From Fibrobacter sp. (GTDB lineage: Bacteria > Fibrobacterota > Fibrobacteria > Fibrobacterales > Fibrobacteraceae), in the NCBI GenBank assembly GCA_024399015.1, contig JAKSIC010000002.1, positions 176,529 to 240,528 of the forward strand: DNA of 64,000 bases, in the 5' to 3' direction. Positions 25,685 through 34,594 of this stretch are shown piece by piece (the first letter of the stretch is position 1; each line of letters starts with the position of its first letter). The position numbers were made by a program, and so were the translations under genes. The notes below the pieces were generated by a model that was not told where the DNA came from, searched no databases, and was given only the letters and a program-made list of their open reading frames with translations.

Positions 25685-26797
25685 TTATCCTTCCATAACG
25701 GATTTTACTGCAGCGGCTAAGGGAGATTCCTTCGGAGGCTCAGGAATACGGACATGAGGTCTCTTTTCAACCATGGACATCAGGCTCTCCGCATTCAGTT
25801 TACGTTCGCTAATGCGATTTGCATAACAGGAACGGCTTAAATCCTTAGCAAGAACATCCTGCTCATACTGGCCCGGCGTAGGGACAAACACACACTTCGC
25901 ACCAAGGTAAGCCATATCCATCACGGTACTGTACCCGCCTCGGGACACCAACCATTCGGCATTGCGGACAACATCAGCAAATTGCGCATCAGGCAAATGG
26001 GTGTAGAACTGAATATTGCCTTCAGTCCAGGTATTTACTCCAGCAGCAGGGCGCCCCTGGATAATCACATGATTACCAGGAATCTTGGCGAAAGCCTGTT
26101 TCAGCAAATGTTCAAAACGGCCTCGAGCCGGTTCCACACCAGACACCACGGCAACAAACTTGTAACGCGGCTTTGCACCCTGTTCACCGACAACGTCTCG
26201 CCCACCGGCGTAATCAAAGTTCATTTCGGAGAATCTGGACAGCGGCCCCACAAACTTCAAGGGCTTCGGGCTTCGGGCCACATGAGACATACCTCCGGCA
26301 AGTCCCGGGGCAGCCTCGTAATCCGGCACCCAGATTTCATCAAAACGCTTCATCACTGCAGCATGCCACATCTGGCCCACAGGTTCAAAGGAACTCAAGG
26401 CCTTCGGGAATGCAATACGACGCTGATGAGTCATGTAAATGGACTTCGCCGCATTTGAGAAAAATCCAAAACGGTTGTCGGACAAAATCAAATCATAGTG
26501 GAATCGTTTCTGCAATTCCTCAGCAAACCGATGTTCAAAGCGAGCTACAACATTTAAATGCACGCCATTCTTGAAAAGCCACAAGCCCATGTTGTAAGCT
26601 TTTCTCGGGTACACAATATTGTATGAAGGTGCTATACGCTGGCGAAGTTCCGGGAAAGCGCCACGCAACAAGCGGGCGTTAGACTCAACTACCGCCAGTT
26701 CCACCTGGGCGCCCTGCCGCAAGAATTCCCTTACCACGGGAATACAGCGGGTAGCGTGTCCCAAGCCCCAGTCCAATGGAGCTACAAGGACTTTCAC
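25685..26797 (-). CDS. MurG/GT28-like glycosyltransferase
   Basis: A 370-residue protein of the GT-B fold. It begins MKVLVAPLDWGLGHATRCIPV, the N-terminal acceptor-site motif (GxGHxxR) of UDP-glycosyltransferases. The C-terminal donor domain has VVSGVEPARGR, HVIIQGRP, WLVSRGGYSTVMDMAYLGAKCVFVPTPGQYEQDVLA, matching the GGxST...PxxxxQ donor motif. Sugar donor and acceptor are unknown. Its start overlaps the stop of the NPCBM-fused membrane transferase (ATGA), so the two enzymes are translationally coupled and probably act in one glycan pathway. Confidence 0.8.
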   Translation of the reverse strand: MKVLVAPLDWGLGHATRCIPVVREFLRQGAQVELAVVESNARLLRGAFPELRQRIAPSYNIVYPRKAYNMGLWLFKNGVHLNVVARFEHRFAEELQKRFHYDLILSDNRFGFFSNAAKSIYMTHQRRIAFPKALSSFEPVGQMWHAAVMKRFDEIWVPDYEAAPGLAGGMSHVARSPKPLKFVGPLSRFSEMNFDYAGGRDVVGEQGAKPRYKFVAVVSGVEPARGRFEHLLKQAFAKIPGNHVIIQGRPAAGVNTWTEGNIQFYTHLPDAQFADVVRNAEWLVSRGGYSTVMDMAYLGAKCVFVPTPGQYEQDVLAKDLSRSCYANRISERKLNAESLMSMVEKRPHVRIPEPPKESPLAAAVKSVMEG

Positions 26798-29280
26798 TTA
26801 GCAGCCTCCAACCAGGCGTTGGCCCAGTCACCGTGGTCGCAGTCGCGATCCTTGCCGCCCTGATCCAAAATCAGTTCCAGTTCGCGGACACCACCAACAT
26901 CAACGCTGATTGTTTCCTTCTGGGTGGAATACAGTCGGTTACTACGATAAAGATCATTGCCGTCGCCGCGAACAATGAAGTAGGCACCATCGCCACAGGC
27001 ACTTTCATCATCAAGGCCGATAACAGCATGGAGTTTGTCGAAAGTTCTCGGAAGTCTGTAGGTAATTCTAGAGCTAGCGTGGGATCCGATACCGTAGCGG
27101 AAAGTTTCCTTGTCCAAGGTAATCTTGCCGTGTTCTACAGTTTCGTTCATCTGCGGCTGGCCCCAGTCCTGAACAAAGCTATGAATCTTGAAGTTGGAAA
27201 GAAGCAACACATTGGAGCCTTCCACGAACAAGTCCTTTCTCAGCATCAAGGTGTCGTTATCCGGCATAGAGCATTCGAACTCTGCCCTATTCATACCCGG
27301 CTTAATCTTTGTGGAATCCAGCAGCAAAGTATCAGAAGACTGGGAAACCAGCATTTCCTCCTGCAATTCCCCGTTGAACAGGAACTTACAGGGAATCGTT
27401 TCAGGGAAACGCTTGTTCAAGATGTACTGGTTGTCCTGCATGTCAGAAACAGTGAAATTCTGTTCGTAGTTGGAAACGCCCTTCTTTGAATTGATCTTGT
27501 AGATGGCCAAGGGATAGCCAAACATCTTGGGTTCAAGGAGCACGCGTTCATTCTTGTACTGTCCAAGAATTTCATCCACCTGGTCGGTGGTCTTGAAGCC
27601 TACCACGCGGCTCTTGCGGTTCAATTCACCGTAACCGTCCTGGCCACGCACCAGGTAAATGTTTCCGTTGGAATACTGCAGCCACTGGGCAAAGGTTTCC
27701 GTACTCCAGGACATGAAGGTCCTTTCGCTAAAGGAGGAATGACCGGAAGCCAGCATCTGCCAAGGCCTTGCATAAATGAAAATGGAATTCTTGGGATAGC
27801 TTTCCAAAGCCTTGTCCAGGTAATCTTCTTCGGCAAGGAGCTTGTTCTTGTAGTACAGCATGTTGTTGCGGTAGCTATTGCCATGGTAGACCATCAAGCC
27901 CACAGACAATACACAGGCCACCACCATAACGATATTGCCGGCGGCCTCCACCTTCATCTTGGTTGCAAACTGCAACGCATCAAAGATGCCCAAGGCCATA
28001 ATCAGGGCGAACAAAGGCAGTGCCACCAAAACATAACGCTGGTTAATATCGATAGTGAACGTACCAGAGACATTCAGCAAGATCACAAAAATCTGGGCAC
28101 AGAAAGTAAGGCCGAGAATCAAGCCTCGCAAGTACCTTTTCCACACAATGGCACGGACCAGGAGCCAAACCGTAGCCACCAGCATAATAACAGTGAAGCT
28201 AGTGTAGAACGGATTTTCCATGATTCCACCAAAGGCACGATCCTGCCCCAGGTTCATCATGATTTCAATATTGGTCTTCAGGTTGAACCACATGTTCTCC
28301 AGAGAATGGGCTGCATGCTCACCGCCCTGGAAATCGTAGCCACGGTAGGCTGCCATGGTATTCACAGAGGGCCAGCTCACCAGAATCACGGAAGCAACGA
28401 ATGCCGGCAGACGGTAGACCTTTTCAAGGAAATACTTGTAATAGAACAGGGCGAAGGGGATAAAGGCGAAAACTGTTTCCTGACGAGTCTGTGCAAAGAA
28501 TCCCAACAGAGGTACGGTCAGGAGGAAATGTTTCCAAGTCACCTTTGCCTGAGGGACAAAAGCATACCAGGCCATCAAGGCCGTAAGCAGGAAGATATAG
28601 AGAACTTCTGTGGACGCGGACCTGGCCTGCAACAAGTATATGGGCATGCCACCAAGGAATGCAACAGCCGCCAAGGCTGCGCCTTCATTTTTGAACCACT
28701 TGGACAAAGCCAGGAAGAAGAACAGCAAGCTGAAAAGGTAGAACGGATAGTTCACCAGCAAGGCTGTATCGCGGTTCGGTTCCATGAAGTTGAACACCAA
28801 GGAGTAAACAAAGCCAAGAGCCTTTCCCTTGAAATTATTCACTTCGGTTTTGCAATCCAGAACACCATCCGACCAGACACCTTCATTACAAACGCCACCA
28901 GAATGCTGGAAATACATTTGCAGGCCCATGGACTCCCAGCTGGTTTCATCACTCAGCACACGGTGGGTGTTGCTGATGTTTGCAAACATGAACACAGAGA
29001 AAATCAGGGCAATGCCTGCAAAAATGCAGAAGCCCTTTCCGCTGGGCATAAACTTTTTAATGTTGGCTGCAATAAACGGAACATTGACCACAATGCCGGC
29101 AATCAACAGAATGAAAGTCAGAAGGATCGAATAGTAACCCCAGGCAATATCCCAATGACGTGCAAAAGAAACGGAGGAGTTATTAAAGATCAAAAAGGCG
29201 AGAAGTAAAACCACCAGGGTTACGCAAGCGAGACACACATGCTTGCCGCCCAAATTCAAAGATGCCAGCCACTTTTTCAT
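26794..29280 (-). CDS. GT39-like membrane glycosyltransferase fused to a C-terminal NPCBM domain
   Basis: An 828-residue protein. Residues about 15-460 hold some 11-13 transmembrane helices with a first extracytoplasmic loop containing SDETSWESMG, the D-E pattern of GT39/ArnT/PMT-type transferases that use lipid-linked sugars. After a periplasmic region (about 465-700), the last 120 residues form an NPCBM-type carbohydrate-binding domain: YGIGSHASSRITYRLP, DKLHAVIGLDDES and GGVRELELILDQGG. NPCBM domains normally sit on secreted glycosidases, so a fusion to a membrane transferase is unusual. It may recognise the acceptor glycan. It is the first gene of a three-gene minus-strand operon. Confidence 0.75.
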   Translation of the reverse strand: MKKWLASLNLGGKHVCLACVTLVVLLLAFLIFNNSSVSFARHWDIAWGYYSILLTFILLIAGIVVNVPFIAANIKKFMPSGKGFCIFAGIALIFSVFMFANISNTHRVLSDETSWESMGLQMYFQHSGGVCNEGVWSDGVLDCKTEVNNFKGKALGFVYSLVFNFMEPNRDTALLVNYPFYLFSLLFFFLALSKWFKNEGAALAAVAFLGGMPIYLLQARSASTEVLYIFLLTALMAWYAFVPQAKVTWKHFLLTVPLLGFFAQTRQETVFAFIPFALFYYKYFLEKVYRLPAFVASVILVSWPSVNTMAAYRGYDFQGGEHAAHSLENMWFNLKTNIEIMMNLGQDRAFGGIMENPFYTSFTVIMLVATVWLLVRAIVWKRYLRGLILGLTFCAQIFVILLNVSGTFTIDINQRYVLVALPLFALIMALGIFDALQFATKMKVEAAGNIVMVVACVLSVGLMVYHGNSYRNNMLYYKNKLLAEEDYLDKALESYPKNSIFIYARPWQMLASGHSSFSERTFMSWSTETFAQWLQYSNGNIYLVRGQDGYGELNRKSRVVGFKTTDQVDEILGQYKNERVLLEPKMFGYPLAIYKINSKKGVSNYEQNFTVSDMQDNQYILNKRFPETIPCKFLFNGELQEEMLVSQSSDTLLLDSTKIKPGMNRAEFECSMPDNDTLMLRKDLFVEGSNVLLLSNFKIHSFVQDWGQPQMNETVEHGKITLDKETFRYGIGSHASSRITYRLPRTFDKLHAVIGLDDESACGDGAYFIVRGDGNDLYRSNRLYSTQKETISVDVGGVRELELILDQGGKDRDCDHGDWANAWLEAAK

Positions 29281-29318
29281 GGGTGCAAATTTAGAAAAAT
29301 GAGGAGCATAGCAAAAAA

Positions 29319-29345
29319 GGAAACCCTTACGGGCTTCCCTTTTTG
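29319..29345 (-). terminator. terminator of the two-repeat secreted protein gene
   Basis: On the minus strand: GGAAGCCC - gta - AGGGTTTCC stem with a wobble pair, followed by TTTTTT. The T-rich left flank also permits action in the other direction. Confidence 0.75.
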
Positions 29346-29358
29346 ATAATCATTATCA
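29344..29358. promoter_or_regulatory. perfect Fur-box-like palindrome
   Basis: TGATAATCATTATCA is a perfect 7-1-7 palindrome and equals the classical Fur-box half-site consensus TGATAAT-n-ATTATCA. It lies 64-78 bases upstream of the ATG of the GT39-NPCBM gene and 10 bases past the stop of the gene to the right, so it could control the glycan operon. Confidence 0.45.
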
Positions 29359-29368
29359 CGCCAACCGA

Positions 29369-29980
29369 TTAGCGACGATGCTTGTTGTTAAGATCGCGTT
29401 CGTGGGGGTTGTGGTGCGGCGGCGGAGGAGGAGGTGCATAGTTGATGCGGAGATCCAAGTGTTCGTTCTGCTTGATTTCGTGAGACAGACGACCACGGTC
29501 GTAGATACGCATCTGTTCCGGGCGATGCTTACCGATGTAGAGGTCGGCATCCTTGAACGGATGATCGCAACGGAGGGTGTAGTTCAGAGAGTTGCCATCA
29601 ACATCGAGGTTGCAGCAGTTGTCACGGTCGCAGAGACGCTTGTGGAGGTCACGCTTCGGCGGATAGTTGATCTTGATGGACTTGCTTTCGCGAGGATCGA
29701 TGGGGTGCTGAAGACGACCGCGGGTAGAAATACGCATCTTTTCCGGACGATGATTGCCAACGTAGAGATCAGCATCCTTGAACGGATGATCGCAGCGGAG
29801 GGTGTAGTCCAGAGAACGGCCATCCACGTCAAGATTACAGCAGTTGCCACCATCGCAAAGTCTTTCGTGGACATCAGGAGGAGGAGGGGGATTATCTGCA
29901 CGACGATGAACGCCGGCAAATGCCATGGTGCTGCAGACAGTTGCTGCAACAGCGAGGAATGCGAGTTGATTGATCTTCAT
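29369..29980 (-). CDS. secreted protein with two 71-residue Cys-containing repeats
   Basis: A 203-residue protein of no family I recognise. Residues 1-23 are a signal peptide (LAFLAVAATVCSTMAFAG). Two tandem repeats follow at about 38-108 and 113-183, each with the order RLCD, NCCNLDVDG, SLxYTLRCDHPFKDADLY, HRPExMRI, RGRL and INY, with four Cys in equal places. Pro-rich segments (PPPPP at 31-35 and PPPPPP at 183-188) flank the repeats, and the C-terminus is basic and His-rich (HHNPHERDLNNKHRR). The four Cys per repeat suggest disulfides in the periplasm or outside. It has its own terminator, and a ribosome site (AAGGAG) precedes the start. Confidence 0.8.
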   Translation of the reverse strand: MKINQLAFLAVAATVCSTMAFAGVHRRADNPPPPPDVHERLCDGGNCCNLDVDGRSLDYTLRCDHPFKDADLYVGNHRPEKMRISTRGRLQHPIDPRESKSIKINYPPKRDLHKRLCDRDNCCNLDVDGNSLNYTLRCDHPFKDADLYIGKHRPEQMRIYDRGRLSHEIKQNEHLDLRINYAPPPPPPHHNPHERDLNNKHRR

Positions 29981-30107
29981 TTGATCTCCTTTTTGTACAA
30001 ATCTTGTCTAAAAATATAAATGTTTTTTTTGGACCGCGAGAACTTTTTCGTTCTTACAATCATTTAGAAGCACAACCAAAGGGTTTGGTTGCATGCAATT
30101 TAACTTT

Positions 30108-31757
30108 TTAGCAATATTTTTTGAAGAAGTCTTCTGCCTGTACCGGTTTGGAGTAGTAATACCCCTGAAGACTCTTGATCTTGTAATCCAAAAGAATCTG
30201 CTGCATTTCCTGGGTTTCAATACCCTCAGCGCAGACTTCAGCCTGGAAGGAGTCAGCCAATTCGGAAATGAACCGGACGGTATTCTGGTCTGAATGACTC
30301 TTTTCGATGTTCATAATGAAGCCTCGGTCGATCTTTACCGTATTCACGGAAATTTCGCGAAGGACTTCGATGGAGCAATAGCCCGTACCGAAATCATCAA
30401 GTGCAATCTTGATGCCCTTGTTTCTGAGGATGCGGAAGGTTTCCTTCAGCAAGTTGATGTCCAACAGACGGCAACGTTCGGTAATTTCCAGGCAAAGGTT
30501 TTCTGGCGGGAAACCCGTTTCGTCAAGAAGCCTAGTGACCACGTTGACGAAGTCCCCATCTTCAAGCTGGGAGTAGGACAAATTCACATTGATGACAAAG
30601 TGGGGATACTTCTCAAGCATCTTCTTTGCATCAAACATGGCACTCTTCAAAATCCACTTGCCCAGTTCAGGGAACAAGCTATCCCGTTCCAGCACATCCA
30701 CAAATTGAACAGGCGGAACCACGCCGTAAGTATCATTCTTCCAGCGGATCAAGGCTTCGGCGCCTTTCAACTTTTCGGTCTTTGCATCAACAATAGGCTG
30801 ATAGCACAGGAAGAAGCCACTGCAGTCATCCACAATGCTATTGCGGATAACATTGATCTTTTCGATCATGAAACGGTTATCGTCGGTAATGCGGTCCCTC
30901 AAGACATACAATTCACCATGGTGGGAATTCTTGGATTCGTAGTATGCGTACTTGAGGCATGAATAAATAGTTTCGACACTAACATCAAAGTGTTCTACAC
31001 CAATCGCACCGGCATCCAAGGAAAGGACAACTCGATGGCCTTCCACATAGAAATCATGAGAGGTACGTTTCTTGATTTCCTTATACAACTGGATGAAATC
31101 GCCAATCTTAGCTTCGTGACTGATAATGGCGAACTTGGTGCCGTCCATTCGGTAGACCTTGCCGAAGTTGCCTACTTCCTCGCGAAGGATGTCGGCAACC
31201 TTCTGGAGCACGCGGTTACCAAAGGTGTAACCGTAAATTTCGTTTGTATGTGAAAAGCCGCTAACGCCCAGCAGCATAATCTGCTGTTCCTGCTTATTCC
31301 AATTATTGGCCTTTACATCGTCAAGGAAGCCATACTGGTTGCGGAAATTGGTGATTTCATCAATGTAGCCCTTCACGTCGTTATTACGGAGGGTTCCGCA
31401 GAAATATTCAGGCTTACCGTCGGCATCGTAAAGAAGAGTTCCCTGGCAAGAACAGAGAACATAGTCGCCGTCGCAGGTCTTTGCGCGATACTGAATGTCG
31501 TGGCTAGGATCTACACCGGTAATGGTGCGCATAATGGAATTGGAATAATAGTCGCGGTCTTCCGGGTGGACATGTTCTCCCCAGACGTATTCCGCATCCT
31601 GGATATATTCGTCGGGAAGACCGAAGAAATCGACAGCGCCCTTCGACCAGCGGGAAACATTGCTCTTCAGTTCGCACACATAGACGTATGCGCCAGCAGA
31701 CAATGTCGTACAAGCATCAAAAGTCGAATCCAGTCGTTTTTTATCGATACAACCCAT
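30108..31757 (-). CDS. PAS-GGDEF(degenerate)-EAL c-di-GMP phosphodiesterase
   Basis: A 549-residue cytosolic signalling protein. Residues about 20-130 resemble a PAS domain (WGEHVHPEDRDYY). Residues about 135-290 are a GGDEF domain in which the GGDEF site reads MDGTKF, so cyclase activity is unlikely; it may bind GTP as a regulator. Residues about 300-545 are an EAL domain with the catalytic set: GAEALIRW, NVNLSYSQL, LEITE, ALDDFGTGY, VKIDRGFI, AEGIET and the late QGYYYSKP. It should break down c-di-GMP. It is the last gene of a minus-strand cluster, 15 bases after the HAD gene. Confidence 0.87.
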   Translation of the reverse strand: MGCIDKKRLDSTFDACTTLSAGAYVYVCELKSNVSRWSKGAVDFFGLPDEYIQDAEYVWGEHVHPEDRDYYSNSIMRTITGVDPSHDIQYRAKTCDGDYVLCSCQGTLLYDADGKPEYFCGTLRNNDVKGYIDEITNFRNQYGFLDDVKANNWNKQEQQIMLLGVSGFSHTNEIYGYTFGNRVLQKVADILREEVGNFGKVYRMDGTKFAIISHEAKIGDFIQLYKEIKKRTSHDFYVEGHRVVLSLDAGAIGVEHFDVSVETIYSCLKYAYYESKNSHHGELYVLRDRITDDNRFMIEKINVIRNSIVDDCSGFFLCYQPIVDAKTEKLKGAEALIRWKNDTYGVVPPVQFVDVLERDSLFPELGKWILKSAMFDAKKMLEKYPHFVINVNLSYSQLEDGDFVNVVTRLLDETGFPPENLCLEITERCRLLDINLLKETFRILRNKGIKIALDDFGTGYCSIEVLREISVNTVKIDRGFIMNIEKSHSDQNTVRFISELADSFQAEVCAEGIETQEMQQILLDYKIKSLQGYYYSKPVQAEDFFKKYC

Positions 31758-31772
31758 ATCATGAATATATAC

Positions 31773-32654
31773 CTAAAAGACGAACTTATCAATAACCTCG
31801 GCAATGCCCCCATGATTATTATCACATTTTGTGATGTATTTCGCACAAGATTTGGCGATTTCCGAGGCATTCGCCATGGCGACCCCTACCCCAGCGGCGG
31901 AAATCATGGGGCAATCGTTTTCCTCGTCACCACAGGCGATTGTTTCGGACAAGGGAACATTGTAAAAATCGGCCATAAAACGGACCGCATCGCCCTTGTT
32001 TGTCTTTAAATTGGAAAATTCCAGCATTTCGGGCTTGCTGAACACGTCAAAAAGCTTTCCCTCGGTGGTTTTTCGCATTTCTGCACGAAAATCCAGAAGG
32101 CTGGAATGATCCAGAGGGGTAATGACGTTCACCTTGATGGGAGAATTTGCAGAACCCTCATCGTTTGGCCTGACGACCACATTGATGGGAGCATTGGGTA
32201 CCGCAGCCTGAACATTACTTTGTCCAAAGTACTCTCGAATGTCATTTACGATAAGGAAATCCATGCCCATGATGGAGCAGTAATTCTTCAGTTGTTCCGT
32301 CTCGTATTCGGAAATCACCAGGTCGCCGGCGTAAGTGTGGGCGTGAAAACCATTGCGGTGAGCCTCGTCCATAATGAACTTGGCGTCGTCTACGGAAATG
32401 TTTCGGGTAAGGATAGATTCTCCTGTACCACAATCGTAAATGAGCCCGCCGTTGAAACTGACAAGGAAGAATCCCGGCTTGAAGAAGCCATACTTTTGAG
32501 CCAACTTTTTTGCGCTATAAAGAGGGCGGCCTGTTGTAATCAGGAACTTGTGACCAGCGGAGAGCATGCGTTCAATGGCAGCCATATCCACATCCAGGAT
32601 ACGCTTGTCATCGGTAAGCAAGGTGCCATCAAGGTCAGAAAACAGAATCTTCAT
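31773..32654 (-). CDS. Cof-type HAD phosphatase
   Basis: A 293-residue HAD-superfamily, Cof/YbiV-type (class IIB cap) hydrolase. Motif I is FSDLDGTLLTDD, motif II is LITTGRP, motif III/IV is IACGDEENDCPMI followed by VAMANASEIAKS. Such enzymes dephosphorylate sugar phosphates and cofactors such as pyridoxal or flavin phosphate; the substrate here is unknown. Its ATG overlaps by one base the stop of the zinc-ribbon gene, so the two are coupled. Confidence 0.85.
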   Translation of the reverse strand: MKILFSDLDGTLLTDDKRILDVDMAAIERMLSAGHKFLITTGRPLYSAKKLAQKYGFFKPGFFLVSFNGGLIYDCGTGESILTRNISVDDAKFIMDEAHRNGFHAHTYAGDLVISEYETEQLKNYCSIMGMDFLIVNDIREYFGQSNVQAAVPNAPINVVVRPNDEGSANSPIKVNVITPLDHSSLLDFRAEMRKTTEGKLFDVFSKPEMLEFSNLKTNKGDAVRFMADFYNVPLSETIACGDEENDCPMISAAGVGVAMANASEIAKSCAKYITKCDNNHGGIAEVIDKFVF

Positions 32655-33079
32655 TAGAGTTGGTCAAGAAAACTTTCAGCGTCCATGTTGTCCAATTCCT
32701 TTTGCAAGGAGGCCAGCATGTCGTCGGTAATAGCAGGTTGTGCAGGGGCGACCGCGCGATTTTCCGCAACGATTCCTTCCGCACGTTCTTCGGCACGTTC
32801 TTCGGCGCGAAGCTCCGATTCTTCCACAATCTGCCTAATGGCTTTGGCAACTTCTGCCATGCCACTATCCTGCTTGGCTACAGCGTCCAAGGCACGGGTA
32901 AGGCGCTTTCTCAAGTTTGCAAATTCTTCACGATCCAGTTCAGATACTTCACCATGAAAATACATCAGCGGAGTCTTGCAGCGGGCGCAGCAAAACACCA
33001 TCATATTGGACGGTTCGCCTTCGATCTGAACTTCAAAAGATGAGCCACAATGAGGGCAATCAATATGTAAATCACTCAT
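32654..33079 (-). CDS. zinc-ribbon protein of unknown function
   Basis: A 141-residue protein. Residues 1-40 hold a C-x2-C...C-x2-C zinc ribbon (CPHCGSS and CCARCKTP). Residues 50-110 form a charged helix with a repeated RAEERAEERAE stretch, likely a coiled coil. The C-terminus (ITDDMLASLQKELDNMDAESFLDQL) is an amphipathic helix. It may be an adaptor or DNA/RNA-binding protein. It is the first gene of the cluster with the HAD phosphatase and the EAL protein. Confidence 0.7.
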   Translation of the reverse strand: MSDLHIDCPHCGSSFEVQIEGEPSNMMVFCCARCKTPLMYFHGEVSELDREEFANLRKRLTRALDAVAKQDSGMAEVAKAIRQIVEESELRAEERAEERAEGIVAENRAVAPAQPAITDDMLASLQKELDNMDAESFLDQL

Positions 33080-33205
33080 ACGCCCCTAATGTAGAAAAAA
33101 ACTCATCACTTATTGGTATTATTTGCATCGGCCAACTCGACACAACTCACCGATTATTTTACATTTTCTGCGTAAAGTTTTTTCTTATATACGGATTTTT
33201 ACGCT

Positions 33206-34354
33206 ATGCTTTGTCAATGGCTTTATCATATGACCAGTATCGACCTTTTTGACGGTCGTTTGTTCCGTGCCGGTGTGGCAGCAATGCTTTCCATTATCAT
33301 GGTTTTGGCTTTCATGCCCATCTATATTCGCAAGCTCCAGGCCCTGGACGCCACCAGCGATTTTGACAAAGATGGAAAGACCAAGTCTCCCCCGATCATG
33401 GGCGGCCTCCTCCTGGTGGTGGTTGTAGAAATCGTGTCCCTCCTGGTCTGCAAGATGAACGGCTACACCATCTCTACCTTGGCAGTGCTGGGCGCATTCT
33501 CCGCCGTGGGCGCCATCGACGATATCGCCAAGGTCCGCGCCAAGCGTTTGGTCAAGTTGGGTAAGCTGAAGGCTGCCGAATATATGGACAAGGCCGACGG
33601 TATTTCCAGCACCCTCCGTTTGTCCCTCTATTTTCTGTTCAGTTTGATTGTTGCCATTTTCTGCTACAAGTTCATTCCTGAACTCAAGGGCGATCTGACT
33701 GTTCCTTTCTTCCCCCACGACGTTTTCCAGATTCACCTGCCCAACTGGATCTTCGTTGGTTTCATGACCTTTGTGATTGCAGCATCTGCTAACGGAACCA
33801 ACTTTACCGACGGTCTGGACAGCCTTGTTTCCGTACCTATCATGACCAGCATGATTTTCGTGGGCCTCGTGGCTTATGTTAGCGGAAACTTCATCTTTAG
33901 CCAGTACCTGAGCGTTCCGTATCTGCCGGGCTGCGACGAACTGTTCCTTATCGCCATGTCCATTGCTGGCGCATTGCTAGCCTACCTGTGGTTCAACAGT
34001 CCTCCGGCAGAAATCTACATGGGCGACGCAGGCTCTGTGGGCTTTGGCGCTGCCATCGGTATCATGTTTATCTTGGTGCAGGCAGGTCTCTTCTACCCCA
34101 TCGTTTGCATTATCATCATTGCAGAAGCTTGCTCCGTGCTGTTCCAGATTCTGTGGTTCAAGATCACCAAGAAGGCTACCGGAACCGGCCGACGCATTTT
34201 CCTTTGCGCACCGTTGCACCATCATTACCAGAAGAAGTGGGAAGGCCAGTTCCCCAGCAAGCCGCTGATGAATTCCAAGATTGTGTGGAGAATGCACTTG
34301 GTGAGCATCTTTGCGCTGATCGTGAGCATGGTGATTTTCTTCGGGATTAGGTAG
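33206..34354 (+). CDS. mraY: phospho-N-acetylmuramoyl-pentapeptide transferase
   Basis: A 382-residue membrane enzyme with about ten helices that moves phospho-MurNAc-pentapeptide onto undecaprenyl phosphate to make lipid I. Landmarks are KSPPIMGG, GAIDDIAK, NGTNFTDGLDSL, AEIYMGDAGSVGFG and APLHHHYQKKW; the catalytic Asp residues and the HHH loop are intact. MraY usually lies in the division/cell-wall (dcw) cluster, while here its neighbours are a UDP-sugar pyrophosphorylase and a lipid A acyltransferase. TATATA lies at 33186-33191, 14 bases before the ATG, with no ribosome site visible. Confidence 0.92.
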   Translation: MLCQWLYHMTSIDLFDGRLFRAGVAAMLSIIMVLAFMPIYIRKLQALDATSDFDKDGKTKSPPIMGGLLLVVVVEIVSLLVCKMNGYTISTLAVLGAFSAVGAIDDIAKVRAKRLVKLGKLKAAEYMDKADGISSTLRLSLYFLFSLIVAIFCYKFIPELKGDLTVPFFPHDVFQIHLPNWIFVGFMTFVIAASANGTNFTDGLDSLVSVPIMTSMIFVGLVAYVSGNFIFSQYLSVPYLPGCDELFLIAMSIAGALLAYLWFNSPPAEIYMGDAGSVGFGAAIGIMFILVQAGLFYPIVCIIIIAEACSVLFQILWFKITKKATGTGRRIFLCAPLHHHYQKKWEGQFPSKPLMNSKIVWRMHLVSIFALIVSMVIFFGIR

Positions 34355-34594
34355 CCTTTGAAAAAGGTCCCAAACCACAAAGCTTTATAAGTTTTGCGGG
34401 CGGGGCCCCAGCTCGAAGTTGCGAAGGCCGCACGGGCCCCTCCCTGCACCCTCCCCATCCTTGGCCGACGCGCAAGCGGGAGAGAACTTTACTACAGGCA
34501 AGTACAGTATAAGTGATAAGTGCTGAGCCTCTGGTTAGTTCCGAGCGTGTGGAAAGAGTCGTGCAAGACAATTAAATTTTATCGTAGGTTTGTT
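34355..34594. other. 240-bp gap with GC-rich palindromic stretch
   Basis: No coding sequence. It contains GGGGCCCC (34405-34412) and a nearby GGGCCCC (34434-34440) in a GC-rich block that contrasts with the AT-rich flanks and looks like a dispersed repeat. The last 70 bases, AT-rich, must hold the promoter of the next gene; none is clear. Confidence 0.35.

Noticed and set aside
34520..34594. Upstream TTG start for the UDP-sugar pyrophosphorylase
   Set aside because: It would add 25 residues of unlikely sequence. The ATG at 34595 gives the usual family start.
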